NCBI GenBank assembly: GCA_036498565.1
Contig: DASYFG010000003.1
Coordinates: 270,309-334,308, forward strand
Direction: 5' to 3'
Length of the DNA stretch: 64,000 nt
Origin: DASYFG01 sp036498565
Lineage (GTDB): Bacteria > Bacillota > Bacilli > Lactobacillales > Lactobacillaceae
The notes beneath the pieces were generated by a model that made no database searches, was not told where the DNA came from, and worked only from the letters and a program-made list of their open reading frames with translations. The position numbers and the translations under genes were made by a program. Shown one piece after another: positions 26,212-34,176 of the stretch. The stretch's first letter is position 1. Each line of letters begins with the position of its first letter.

Positions 26212-26266
26212 TTGACAAGGAAACTAAATTCGTGTTAATCTATTTTTGTTGAACAAGAAACAAAAA
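26212..26266 (+). promoter_or_regulatory. MFS gene promoter and probable MarR operator
   Basis: TTGACA (26212-26217), then TAATCT (26236-26241) after 18 bp. The inverted repeat TTTTTGTT-N8-AACAAAAA (26243-26266) covers the expected start of transcription and reaches the AAGGAG, a good repressor site. Confidence 0.6.
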
Positions 26267-26276
26267 GGAGAATAAT

Positions 26277-27629
26277 ATGAATTCTAAATTACCCAAATCC
26301 GCTCTCGCAGCAGCGTGGGCGGTCGCATTGGGGGCGATTGCGCCGATGTTGGATATGAATATGATGAATATGGCCGTGCAAGCGATGACCAAAGACTTTG
26401 GCACGACGCTTGATGTCTTGCAGTGGGGCGTGACCGGTTACACGTTGGCACTGGCGATGACGATGCCGTTTTCGAGTTTTTTGCTGAATCGTTTTGATGG
26501 CAGGAAAGTGATGATTAGCGCGACGTTGGCGTTTGGCGTGGTGTCGTTACTGATTGCACTGGCCACAAATGTCGAAACATTCATCGCTTTGCGCATTGTC
26601 CAAGGTGTGGCGGCTGGTGTGATTACGGCTTTGATGAAGACATTGTTGGTCAAAATCGCCGGCCGTGAGCATGTTGGTCGTGTGATTGGCATTGTGACGA
26701 CGCCGATGATGTTAGGACCGATTTTTGGGCCGATCATTGGTGGCTTTATCGTTCAAAACTGGTCGTGGCCATGGTTGTTTGATATTAACATTGTGATGAC
26801 CGTGATTGCCGCCGGGTTAATGATGAAATACGTCCCAGCGTTTGCGCCATTCAAGGACGGAGCAAAATTTGATTTGGAGGGTTCTGTCTTGTTGGCGGGT
26901 TTGGCGGCGAGTTTGTTGTATGGTTTGGCGGAGCAGAGTGCATTGTGGACGGTGATTGGTTTGGCAGTGGTGGTGCTGTACGTGATTTATGATGTGGTGC
27001 GTCAACATCAAGTTGTCTTGCCGTTGAATTTGTTCAAATACACGCAGTTTACGGCTGCCAATATTGGTTCATTTTTGTACAACGCGGCGGTGCTTGGACC
27101 GATGTTCATTTTGCCGATCTATTTTCAAGATGGCTGCGGATTTAGCGCCATTCAAGCGAGTTTGGCGTTGTTGCCACAAGGAATCGCGATGCTGATGACA
27201 CGACCACTTTTGGGCAAATGGTTAGATCGATTTGGCGCCAAAAAGTTATTGCAAATCAGTATTATCGTGTTAATTGTTACGACGATTCCGTTGATTTTCA
27301 TTAACGCGCACACCAATATGGTGATTGTCGGTGCGGTTTTGTTCCTACGTGGCTTGACGTTTGGCTCAATCAAAGTGCCGTTTAGCGCGGAAATGTATAC
27401 GGGTTTGCCAGAAAATTATTTGGCTGAAGCCGGTGTTGCGGGTAATATGTTGGAACAATTTGGCGCGGGATTTGGCACGGCGTTGATTGCCAGTGTGGTC
27501 GCACAGGTTATTGGCGGCGATGCTGGACACATGATACACGGTTTTCAAGTGGGCTTTTTGGTGAGTTTGATTGTGATTGTGTTGATGTTTGTGCCGACGT
27601 TGTGGTTGACATCAAAAAAAGCAGCTTAA
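26277..27629 (+). CDS. MFS multidrug exporter (DHA2/EmrB-like)
   Basis: 450 aa with 12-14 membrane helices. Drug:H+ antiporter features: MLDMNMMNMAVQAM in helix 1, motif A FLLNRFDGRKVM, and motif C in GPIFGPIIGGFIVQNWSW. It probably exports toxic compounds sensed by the MarR protein encoded just upstream. AAGGAG precedes the ATG. The stop codon lies inside a palindromic terminator shared with the converging tetR gene. Confidence 0.88.
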   Translation: MNSKLPKSALAAAWAVALGAIAPMLDMNMMNMAVQAMTKDFGTTLDVLQWGVTGYTLALAMTMPFSSFLLNRFDGRKVMISATLAFGVVSLLIALATNVETFIALRIVQGVAAGVITALMKTLLVKIAGREHVGRVIGIVTTPMMLGPIFGPIIGGFIVQNWSWPWLFDINIVMTVIAAGLMMKYVPAFAPFKDGAKFDLEGSVLLAGLAASLLYGLAEQSALWTVIGLAVVVLYVIYDVVRQHQVVLPLNLFKYTQFTAANIGSFLYNAAVLGPMFILPIYFQDGCGFSAIQASLALLPQGIAMLMTRPLLGKWLDRFGAKKLLQISIIVLIVTTIPLIFINAHTNMVIVGAVLFLRGLTFGSIKVPFSAEMYTGLPENYLAEAGVAGNMLEQFGAGFGTALIASVVAQVIGGDAGHMIHGFQVGFLVSLIVIVLMFVPTLWLTSKKAA

Positions 27630-27640
27630 GCTGCTTTTTT
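27613..27640. terminator. Bidirectional terminator between MFS and TetR genes
   Basis: A perfect palindrome centred on GCAGCTTAAGCTGC with six or more A/T on each side; it contains the MFS stop codon. Confidence 0.88.
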
Positions 27641-28169
27641 ATTTTGTTAAGGCGCGAATGAGAGTAGTGATGTCTGCTAGTGGTGTTTGTTGTCCACGCA
27701 CGAGCCATTCACGCCAAATGGCGAACACGCCGGCACTCATAAATTTATTGTAATAAATACGATTGGTACTGTCAGGTAGCCAATTCATATGTGCATCAGA
27801 GTAGTTTTCAATTTGTTCAGCAAAAATGTTAAATAAAATATTTTCGTAGTCACGGCGAATGGCTTGCAACCAATCATCCGTTGTTGTTTGAAAAAAAGTG
27901 GCTATTAGTTGAACTTTGTCTTGTGAGATGTCGGTATCATCTAATTTCTGGAAAATATCAATGAACTTTGGGCGATAATATTCTGTTAAAACTTGCTCTA
28001 AATCCACAAAGTTCCGATAAAATGCCATGCGACTGGTACCAGCCTTTTGGACAACTTCGGTAATGGAAATATTTCTAAAATCATGCGTTTCAAGTAATTG
28101 TAGTAGCGCGGTCGTAATGAATAATTTTGAATCTTCCTTCAAATTTTGAGCGTGGTGTGTGGCTGCCAT
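27639..28169 (-). CDS. TetR-family transcriptional regulator
   Basis: 176 aa. The N-terminal HTH (FITTALLQLLETHDFRNIS, ITEVVQKAGTSRMAFYRNF) is of the TetR/DhaS type, and the C-terminal domain matches the TetR_C7/DUF-like group with aromatic-rich helices. Minus-strand AAAAGGAGAAA precedes the ATG. Divergent from an epimerase-like reductase with a palindrome in between, so it probably controls that gene and itself. Confidence 0.88.
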   Translation of the reverse strand: MAATHHAQNLKEDSKLFITTALLQLLETHDFRNISITEVVQKAGTSRMAFYRNFVDLEQVLTEYYRPKFIDIFQKLDDTDISQDKVQLIATFFQTTTDDWLQAIRRDYENILFNIFAEQIENYSDAHMNWLPDSTNRIYYNKFMSAGVFAIWREWLVRGQQTPLADITTLIRALTK

Positions 28170-28249
28170 AACAATTTCTCCTTTTTGTCACTGATGTGCG
28201 ATTCATGGATTGAATTCTCTTTTTAATGATTATAGAATGATTTCATAAA

Positions 28250-28265
28250 CGTTACAAGTGTAACG
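28250..28265. promoter_or_regulatory. Candidate TetR operator
   Basis: CGTTACA-AG-TGTAACG, 7-bp perfect arms, just upstream of the reductase start and between the divergent genes. Confidence 0.5.
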
Positions 28266-28283
28266 ATAGTGAAAGGCATAATG

Positions 28284-29321
28284 ATGACAGAAAAAGAATT
28301 AGTTTTGGTAACAGGTGGTACGGGATTTATTGCGGTGCATACGATTTTGCAATTATTGACGCGTGGTTATCGTGTGCGTGCAACTTTGCGGAATATGGAA
28401 CGTCAAGATGAAGTCCGTGCGATGTTGACTCACGGAGGATTACAAAACTTAGATAATTTAACGTTTATTCAAGCTGACTTAACCAAAGATGATAATTGGC
28501 ATGAAGCCATGTTGGGTGTGACTTACGTCATGCACATTGCGTCATCAACACCTTCATCAACTGATCAAAGTGAAGAGGGCATGATTCGGCCGGCAGTTGA
28601 AGGAACTTTACGTGTATTAAAAGCCGCGAAAAAAGCAGGTGTTAAGCGCGTTGTCATGACATCAGCGTTTGGTGCGGTTGGTATGGGAGATGAAAATAAC
28701 GGCCAGCCTTATACCGAAGAAAATTGGAGTCAATTAGATACTGGTGTGCTGATTAATCCTTATCAAAAATCAAAAACATTATCAGAACGCGCTGCGTGGG
28801 AATATGTCACAAACGAAGGTGCTGGATTGGAGTTTGCGGCGATTAATCCGGTTGGGGTCATGGGACCAATTTTGGGTCAAGATTATTCACACTCCAACCA
28901 AAGTATTCGCCAGATGCTAACTGGTGAAATGAAAGCAGTGCCAAAAATTACTTCAGGTTATATTGATGTTCGTGATGTTGCGTCGCTGCACATTTTAGCA
29001 ATGGAGCGTGCTGAAGCAAACGGGAAGCGTTTCTTAGCAACGACTGGTGAGACATTATCAATGCTAGATGTCGCTAAAATTTTGAAAAAACATTTAGGCG
29101 CACAAGCAAAACGTGTCCCAACAACTGAAATTCCGAATTGGACATTGAAATTAGCAGCCAAGAAGGATGACTCTTTGAAAATGTTAGCCACTTTATTGGA
29201 TAAAAACATGAAAACTAGCAATGAAAAAGCGGTTACGATGCTAGGGTGGCAACCACGATCTGCCGAAGAATCAATTCTAGCAACTGCAACAAGCTTGATT
29301 GAATTAGGACTATTGGATTAA
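28284..29321 (+). CDS. NAD(P)-dependent epimerase/aldehyde reductase (extended SDR)
   Basis: 345 aa. Rossmann motif VTGGTGFIAVHTI, and the catalytic YxxxK in NPYQKSKTLSERAAW. It resembles dihydroflavonol-4-reductase/methylglyoxal-reductase type extended SDRs, which reduce aldehydes or ketones with NADPH. I chose the ATG at 28284, seven bases after AAAGG; 28281 is also possible. Divergent from tetR. AT-richer than most of the window, which could mean recent acquisition (inference). Confidence 0.82.
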   Translation: MTEKELVLVTGGTGFIAVHTILQLLTRGYRVRATLRNMERQDEVRAMLTHGGLQNLDNLTFIQADLTKDDNWHEAMLGVTYVMHIASSTPSSTDQSEEGMIRPAVEGTLRVLKAAKKAGVKRVVMTSAFGAVGMGDENNGQPYTEENWSQLDTGVLINPYQKSKTLSERAAWEYVTNEGAGLEFAAINPVGVMGPILGQDYSHSNQSIRQMLTGEMKAVPKITSGYIDVRDVASLHILAMERAEANGKRFLATTGETLSMLDVAKILKKHLGAQAKRVPTTEIPNWTLKLAAKKDDSLKMLATLLDKNMKTSNEKAVTMLGWQPRSAEESILATATSLIELGLLD

Positions 29322-29345
29322 GAAAAGCGCGTAAGCGCTTTTTTT
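29322..29345 (+). terminator. Terminator after the epimerase-like gene
   Basis: AAGCGC-GTAA-GCGCTT followed by five more T. Confidence 0.8.
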
Positions 29346-29377
29346 GATAGAATAAAAGTAACTAATGGAGGCAAAAC

Positions 29378-29701
29378 ATGACATTACGAGCGCATCAATT
29401 ATGGTTGAAAGCATTCTATGAGCGGCGCGGTTGGGACCAATTAAGTGCCGGCACGCGGGTGAATTTTATGACGGAAGAGATTGGCGAAGTGGCCAAAGCG
29501 ATTCGGAAATTGGAGTTGGCGTACGATCATCCGGGGCAAACGGCGGGGACTTTGCTGGAACGCCGTGAAAATTTGCAAGAAGAATTAGCGGATGTGTTGG
29601 ACGCGGTGTTGATTTTGGCCGATAAATACGAGATTGCGGCGGATGATTTATTAACGCAAAGTCAAGCCAAATTAAGCGCGCGGTATGGTGAAAGCCGATG
29701 A
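29378..29701 (+). CDS. MazG-like nucleotide pyrophosphohydrolase
   Basis: A 107-aa all-alpha enzyme. Metal-binding acids sit in MTEEIGEVAKAIRKLE and ENLQEELADVLDAVLILADKY, the EExxE...ExxD pattern of MazG-like proteins. It probably cleaves non-canonical NTPs (house-cleaning). GGAGG precedes the ATG. Its stop overlaps the start of the cupin gene, and a NUDIX hydrolase follows, giving a three-gene cluster of small enzymes. Confidence 0.85.
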   Translation: MTLRAHQLWLKAFYERRGWDQLSAGTRVNFMTEEIGEVAKAIRKLELAYDHPGQTAGTLLERRENLQEELADVLDAVLILADKYEIAADDLLTQSQAKLSARYGESR

Positions 29702-30099
29702 ATCCAGCAGATTATGGTGTGCACACGAATTTTCGAACGATGCCAAATGGCGAAGTGCGGTTGGGGCTGGCAGCGGATGACGGCAGTGCTTACACGCGCA
29801 CGATTAGCGCCGCGGATGCGTGGCAGAACAGTCATTATCACACGTCCTATACGGAAATTTATGTGGTACAAACTGGCCGCGTGGTGCTAGCGACGTTGGT
29901 CGATGACGCACTGGCATTAACGATTTACGAAGCGGGTCAGCATTTTATCGTGCCGGCGGGCGTGGCGCATAATATTTTCCAGATCAAAGACGCGGTAACG
30001 CATAATGTGAAATTCGGTGGGGATGACTTGACAGATTGGCACGCCGTAGCGGCTTTGGATGACTTGGTGCAATCACTCAAAAAAAAGGAGTTATTTTGA
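29698..30099 (+). CDS. Cupin-domain protein
   Basis: 133 aa, a single beta-barrel. Metal-ligand motif 1 is SHYHTSYTEIYVVQTG and motif 2 HFIVPAGVAHNIF. Substrate unknown; cupins of this size include sugar-modifying and small-molecule-binding proteins. The ATG overlaps the MazG gene stop by four bases, and its own stop overlaps the NUDIX start by one base, so all three are coupled. Confidence 0.82.
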   Translation: MNPADYGVHTNFRTMPNGEVRLGLAADDGSAYTRTISAADAWQNSHYHTSYTEIYVVQTGRVVLATLVDDALALTIYEAGQHFIVPAGVAHNIFQIKDAVTHNVKFGGDDLTDWHAVAALDDLVQSLKKKELF

Positions 30100-30569
30100 T
30101 GGAACTCGAAGATTATTTCAAAAATTTACGGGCCAAAATCGGCCATGATGAAATTTTAATGCCCGGTGTAAATGGCGTTTTGTACGATGAAACTGGCGAC
30201 AAAATCCTGCTACAAAAGCGCGCGGATACGAATATGTGGGGGTTGCCGGGTGGCATGATGAATTTGGGTGAAACGGCGCCGCAGTCTTTAGTGCGGGAGT
30301 TTTTGGAAGAAACCGGTTTGGAAGTGCGCGTGACGAAGTTGTTGGCGGTGCACTCGGATTTCCACATTACTTGGGCAAGCGGCGATCAGGCGCAGCCAAT
30401 CGGCATCACTTTTTTGGTGGAAAAAGTCGGTGGCAAGCTTGATATTCACGACGAGGAGACGTTGGATTTGGCGTATGTGCCGTTGCATCCGGTGCCAAAA
30501 ATGTTTAACTCGCAGCATCAAGATACGATTGAACAGCTTGCGGCAGGCAAGGAAAGTTGGTTTTTTTAA
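30099..30569 (+). CDS. NUDIX hydrolase
   Basis: 156 aa. The NUDIX box GX5EX7REUXEEXGU is complete, running from GGMMNLGE to REFLEETGLEV. The N-terminal extension (MELEDYFKNLRAKIGHDEIL) matches NUDIX proteins acting on ADP-ribose-like or nucleoside diphosphate compounds; the substrate is not fixed. I chose the ATG at 30099 (AAAAAGGAG, 30082-30090); an in-frame TTG is three bases earlier. Its TGA-ATG junction couples it to the cupin. Confidence 0.88.
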   Translation: MELEDYFKNLRAKIGHDEILMPGVNGVLYDETGDKILLQKRADTNMWGLPGGMMNLGETAPQSLVREFLEETGLEVRVTKLLAVHSDFHITWASGDQAQPIGITFLVEKVGGKLDIHDEETLDLAYVPLHPVPKMFNSQHQDTIEQLAAGKESWFF

Positions 30570-30573
30570 ACAT

Positions 30574-30604
30574 CTAAAAAAACAGCCCAATCGGGCTGTT
30601 TTAT
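30574..30604. terminator. Bidirectional terminator between NUDIX and DUF2075 genes
   Basis: AACAGCCC-AATC-GGGCTGTT between A and T runs. Confidence 0.88.
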
Positions 30605-31761
30605 TTTTGTAATTCAAGCAAACGTGCGCGTAACGCGTCGTCATAGGCGGTCAAATACAAACCGTATTTGCCGCGTTTCATCAGCACATTCAGGACGTTG
30701 GCGATAAAGGCTTTGTATTCAAATTCGGTGAAATCACGATCTTGCCGCTTCTTGAAAATCTCTTTGTGCGAGTATTTTTCCGGCAGAATGGTCACGGTAT
30801 CGCGTTTGGCATCGTAACCAAAACTTGGTCCGATAATCATCCCGACATAATTCAAATCAAAGCCCTGCAACGTGTAAATCGTGCCAACTTGCGTGATCGA
30901 GCCTTCGCGCTTGGCCCAGTGGGTGCGTTGGGGATCCCACTCGTCCCACGGCAAGCTGAATTCGTCCATTTCCACGTTGTGTCGGCCGTCAATGCGCGGA
31001 AAACCAGAGGTCGCCACCACGCGGCTCATGCCGACAGCTTTGTTTTTGACTTTAATCGCCTCGTACAAATCAATCGCTTTTTCAAAAACTTGAAAGTCAA
31101 AATCTGAATTTTCAGGAAACGGCGCTAGTGGTTTTTCACTAGTCAAATCATCCATCCACGCCACTTGATCGGCGCTTGCGACCATGCGATATTGGAAATC
31201 CATGTCAAATTGGCGCGCGGGTTGATCGCCGATTGTCTGCCATAACAAATCACGATCCCAGTACATTTTGGATTGGAACACCTGTGCAAAGTCGTAGACG
31301 ACCACCACAACTTTGGCTAATGACATCAAATCTTTGAGTTGATTTTCGCCGTTGTAGTGCATGTAAGGTTCTGGTTTTGACAGTAGCAAATGTGCTTCGT
31401 CAACGAAGATGACGTCGTATTGATTGCCGTTTTTCTGCGCGCGATTGATGAGCGGCGTGGGGCGCGTAATGTCTTTGTCACGCATGCCGAGAATGTCAAC
31501 GGCCAGATCTTTGTAAGCTTTGAAAAGCTCGGGATGATTGACGACGAGCGCGGTTTTGTAGCGTTTGTCGGTCATATATTGCGTCACAAGATTCATCAAC
31601 ACGACGGATTTGCCAGTGCCGGCCGCGCCTTGGATAATGGCAACGCGGTGGTCGTTTTTGGCCAAACCCTCGCCAATGTAGGCGTTCATGTCGGTAATGA
31701 TGTTTTGCTGGTCAGCGGATAGATTATTCACGAAAAATTGTGCTTGTAGGATTTTATTCAT
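30601..31761 (-). CDS. DUF2075-type P-loop ATPase/helicase-like protein
   Basis: 386 aa. Walker A is IIQGAAGTGKSVVLMN, Walker B VIFVDEAHLLL; later motifs DFQYRM and TIYTLQGFDLNYVGMIIG resemble SF1 helicases. This is the DUF2075 (Schlafen-3-like helicase) family, found alone or with nucleases in defence and repair contexts; here it is alone and no nuclease domain is visible. No Shine-Dalgarno is present: on the minus strand a perfect TATAAT (31769-31774) lies seven bases before the ATG, so the mRNA is probably leaderless. Confidence 0.82.
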   Translation of the reverse strand: MNKILQAQFFVNNLSADQQNIITDMNAYIGEGLAKNDHRVAIIQGAAGTGKSVVLMNLVTQYMTDKRYKTALVVNHPELFKAYKDLAVDILGMRDKDITRPTPLINRAQKNGNQYDVIFVDEAHLLLSKPEPYMHYNGENQLKDLMSLAKVVVVVYDFAQVFQSKMYWDRDLLWQTIGDQPARQFDMDFQYRMVASADQVAWMDDLTSEKPLAPFPENSDFDFQVFEKAIDLYEAIKVKNKAVGMSRVVATSGFPRIDGRHNVEMDEFSLPWDEWDPQRTHWAKREGSITQVGTIYTLQGFDLNYVGMIIGPSFGYDAKRDTVTILPEKYSHKEIFKKRQDRDFTEFEYKAFIANVLNVLMKRGKYGLYLTAYDDALRARLLELQK

Positions 31762-31780
31762 AGAAGTTATTATACAACGT

Positions 31781-32581
31781 TTATGAAATTTGATTCAGCT
31801 TATTGACTAATTTTTCTGCATTCGCTAATTCAAAGGAACGATGTAATTTAATCGGTTCGCCTTTTGCGTCAAGATGTTGGCCGGTATAGTTTTTGTTCGC
31901 TTGGCTAATTTTTAAGGCAACATCTGGATTTTGTGGTTGTGTTTTAATAAGTAAATCTAGGAAAAGTTTTGTCAAAGGTCCCGCTTCAGATTCCAAATTG
32001 GAATCCAAAACAGCGCCGGGATGAAAAACATTCACGCGCACATTTCGCGTCTGTAATTGATTTGACCAATATTTAGCTAACAAAATTTTGCCACTTAATG
32101 CAGCGCTGACAACGGACATTGATTTATACTTTTCCGCTGATGGTGTCTGTAAATTGGGTAATTTTGCTTTTAATGTTTTGACGAGTAAAGGTGCGGCACC
32201 AACCATTAAAATATCTTTGTGGATCAAAGGTGCTAGTGATTGTAGTAGCCAATGATAGGTCATGAGATTGAGTACAAGATTTGCGTCTTGATTGGTGGAA
32301 TTGAGTTTGAGGGTTTTATTCATGACGCCAGTTGTGATAACCAATACATCAAGTGTTATTTTTTGGTCGATCAGCCAGTTTTTAACCGCTTGAGCGGATG
32401 CCTTTTCTGACAAATCAATGCCGAATCCACCGGCAAAATTATTTTCGGCAACAATTTTGTCGGTACGCGCTTGATTTGAACCGACAATATAGACAGAATA
32501 ACCCGCTTGTTTAAAATCTAGGGCAGTTTTCTTACCAACACCTGATGTGCCGCCGATGATTAAAGTAGTTTGTGTAGTCAT
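31781..32581 (-). CDS. Short-chain dehydrogenase/reductase
   Basis: 266 aa. Cofactor motif IIGGTSGVGKKTALDF; the region of the catalytic Tyr reads SAEKYKSMSVVSAALSGKILL, and the downstream NVFHPGAVLDS is typical of SDRs. Substrate unknown. I chose the ATG at 32579-32581, preceded on the minus strand by GGAGAAAG; an upstream frame extension has no family support. Divergent from a MerR regulator, which is the likely controller. Markedly AT-rich compared with neighbours. Confidence 0.82.
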   Translation of the reverse strand: MTTQTTLIIGGTSGVGKKTALDFKQAGYSVYIVGSNQARTDKIVAENNFAGGFGIDLSEKASAQAVKNWLIDQKITLDVLVITTGVMNKTLKLNSTNQDANLVLNLMTYHWLLQSLAPLIHKDILMVGAAPLLVKTLKAKLPNLQTPSAEKYKSMSVVSAALSGKILLAKYWSNQLQTRNVRVNVFHPGAVLDSNLESEAGPLTKLFLDLLIKTQPQNPDVALKISQANKNYTGQHLDAKGEPIKLHRSFELANAEKLVNKLNQIS

Positions 32582-32609
32582 TTTCTTTCTCCAATGATAG
32601 AATATAAGG

Positions 32610-32639
32610 ACAGTATAAACTAGGGGGTGCACACCCATG
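32610..32639 (+). promoter_or_regulatory. merR promoter/translation start with self-complementary SD
   Basis: TATAAACT (about 32613-32620) serves as the -10. The Shine-Dalgarno GGGGG lies in the left arm of GGGT-GCAC-ACCC (32625-32636), which ends at the ATG, so the start may be partly hidden. Confidence 0.4.
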
Positions 32640-32999
32640 AAAGAAAAAAGTTTTTTATCAATGAAAGAAGTGATGATTGCAACGAATTTAAGTCGTGATA
32701 CGTTGCGTTATTACGAAGCTGAAGATTTAATTGGGCCAATTAGGCGACTTGAAAATGGTTATCGGGCGTACACTTTGGAAGATGTTAACTGGCTGTATGT
32801 CATTGATTTGATGCGTGGTTTCGAGGTGCCAATTCGAGAATTAAAAGGAAAGCAGCACACGACATATCAAGAACGAAAAATATTTTTGCAGGCTTATCAA
32901 GCAAAAATTGAACAGAAAATTCAACATTATCAAAATATTCAACGGAAACTGAATGAAAAAGTTAATTTTTTGGACGAAATTATTCAAGCCGAACAGTGA
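32637..32999 (+). CDS. MerR-family transcriptional regulator
   Basis: 120 aa. The N-terminal HTH (MKEVMIATNLSRDTLRYYEAEDLIGP, then LENGYRAYTLEDVNWLYVI) is classical MerR, followed by a coiled-coil dimerisation helix (YQAKIEQKIQHYQNIQRKL). There is no cysteine-rich metal site, so it is not a metal sensor; it fits the aldehyde/stress-responsive group often paired with SDR genes. It probably activates the divergent SDR. AT-rich, like its partner. Confidence 0.9.
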   Translation: MKEKSFLSMKEVMIATNLSRDTLRYYEAEDLIGPIRRLENGYRAYTLEDVNWLYVIDLMRGFEVPIRELKGKQHTTYQERKIFLQAYQAKIEQKIQHYQNIQRKLNEKVNFLDEIIQAEQ

Positions 33000-33044
33000 A
33001 TTATTGCGTATAATTTAACTAAATAACTGAAGCGGAGAAAGCAA

Positions 33045-33620
33045 ATGCGATGTGCCTGGATTGAAAATTATAAACCTAACCCGTTGATGACGGCGTACCA
33101 CGATGAGGAGTGGGGGCGCCCGTTTGCGGGGAGTGACGCGGCGTTGTTTGAATTGCTGACACTGGAAATTTTCCAAGCGGGTTTAAGCTGGGAAACGGTG
33201 ATTAACAAACGTGCGAATTTTATGGCGGCGTTTGCGGATTTTGATTTGCCAACGGTGGCGAATTTTACGGACGAAGACGTGGCGCGTTTGATGCAAGATG
33301 CGGGGATTATTCGTAACCGCATGAAAATTGCGGCCACGATTAACAATGCGCAAGTGATTTTGTCCATGCAAGCCCGCGGCCAAAGCTTTTTGGATTATAT
33401 GTGGGCCTTCACAGCAGGGCAAACGATTGATCATCACATCGACAAAATGAGCGCCATCCCCGCCCAAGACGAACTCAGCCAACGCGTCGCCAAGCAAATG
33501 AAACGCGATGGCTTCAAATTCACCGGCCCAGTGGCGATGTATTCGTTTTTGCAGGGGATGGGCGTGATTAACGACCATGAAGTAACGTGCGAATTTAACC
33601 CGAATCAATTAGGAGCGTAA
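33045..33620 (+). CDS. tag: DNA-3-methyladenine glycosylase I
   Basis: 191 aa; excises 3-methyladenine from alkylated DNA. The N-terminus MRCAWIE, AYHDEEWGRP and the C-terminal NDHEVTCEF supply the Cys/His zinc ligands of Tag. LFELLTLEIFQAGLSWETVI is the family signature. A TATAAT (33010-33015) and GCGGAG precede the ATG. DUF1294 follows after one base. Confidence 0.93.
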   Translation: MRCAWIENYKPNPLMTAYHDEEWGRPFAGSDAALFELLTLEIFQAGLSWETVINKRANFMAAFADFDLPTVANFTDEDVARLMQDAGIIRNRMKIAATINNAQVILSMQARGQSFLDYMWAFTAGQTIDHHIDKMSAIPAQDELSQRVAKQMKRDGFKFTGPVAMYSFLQGMGVINDHEVTCEFNPNQLGA

Positions 33621-33621
33621 C

Positions 33622-33900
33622 ATGTTGCTAAAAGAAAGTTTGCTCGGGTTACTGGTCGTGTGGAATTTCGCGGTGTTCATCATTTACGGCGTGGATAAAT
33701 ACAAAGCCGTACACCAGCAGTGGCGCATTCCTGAAAAAGTGCTGCTCACAATCGCTTTGTTGGGGGCAGGATTCGGCGCGTATCTGGGTGGCAAAATTTG
33801 GCATCATAAGACGCGCAAAGATTATTTTGTGCTGACTTGGTGTGTGGGGATGGTGATTGAAATTGTGGTGATTTATTGGGTGTTGACCAATTTGACATAG
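33622..33900 (+). CDS. DUF1294 small membrane protein
   Basis: 92 aa with three hydrophobic segments. The family pattern is clear: YGVDKYKAVHQQWRIPEKVLL, LLGAGFGAYLGGKIWHHKTRK and DYFVLT. Function is unknown. AGGAG at the end of tag is its ribosome binding site, so the two are co-translated. A terminator follows. Confidence 0.88.
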   Translation: MLLKESLLGLLVVWNFAVFIIYGVDKYKAVHQQWRIPEKVLLTIALLGAGFGAYLGGKIWHHKTRKDYFVLTWCVGMVIEIVVIYWVLTNLT

Positions 33901-33905
33901 ACGCA

Positions 33906-33937
33906 ATTGACAGGCGGGGTGTACGCCTGTTTTTTTG
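33906..33937 (+). terminator. Terminator after tag-DUF1294
   Basis: ACAGGCG-loop-CGCCTGT followed by seven T. Confidence 0.88.
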
Positions 33938-33947
33938 TCTTGAATTT

Positions 33948-33956
33948 TGCTATACT
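33948..33956 (+). promoter_or_regulatory. prfC extended -10 promoter
   Basis: TGC-TATACT, an extended -10 with no good -35; the transcript would start near 33963 and include a 220-nt leader. Confidence 0.5.
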
Positions 33957-33972
33957 TAAAAAGTTAAATTTC

Positions 33973-34055
33973 AAGGAGGCAAGCCAATGTAGTGGGTGCC
34001 TGATAAGTTTTTAGATCGCAAAATCAAGAGAGGAAACGTGTTGCAGGCTCGGTAG
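33973..34055 (+). other. prfC leader: strong SD followed by AUG-UAG minimal ORF
   Basis: AAGGAGG (33973-33979) is ideally spaced before ATG 33987, but the next codon is TAG (33990-33992). If the TAG were read through, the frame would continue WVPDKFLDRKIKRGNVLQAR to a second TAG at 34053-34055. So this is a start-stop regulatory site, a small gene broken at codon 2, or a readthrough leader peptide. It sits ahead of the gene for release factor 3, which assists termination. Confidence 0.5.
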
Positions 34056-34176
34056 GCTAGAGCTAAGCAATTCCAACGCAAAAATGCTGTGGGCGCAAGC
34101 GCCACTCCGCACTTTCACGTTGGAACAGCTTAGCTTACGTCTCCCGTCGAGCAAAGCTCGAGCGCCTTCCACACTC
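34034..34176 (-). repeat. Structured intergenic element, copy B (prfC leader)
   Basis: 143 nt, homologous in reverse to 23367-23487: read on the minus strand it begins GAGTGTG-G-AAGG and ends CCTGCAACACGTTT. Helices: outer GTGT/ACAC with AGGC/GCCT, hairpin TCGAGC-TTT-GCTCGA, long stem AGCTAAGC..TTCCAACG paired with CGTTGGAA..GCTTAGCT, and an apical hairpin with GCGC-AA-GCGC core. Stems differ in sequence from copy A but still pair. It lies 8 bp before the prfC ATG, so on the plus strand it is part of the prfC 5' UTR. Confidence 0.65.

Noticed and set aside
30601..31761. DUF2075 ATPase as part of a defence island
   Set aside because: Neighbours are metabolic or regulatory genes; there is no nuclease, methylase or mobile-element gene nearby.
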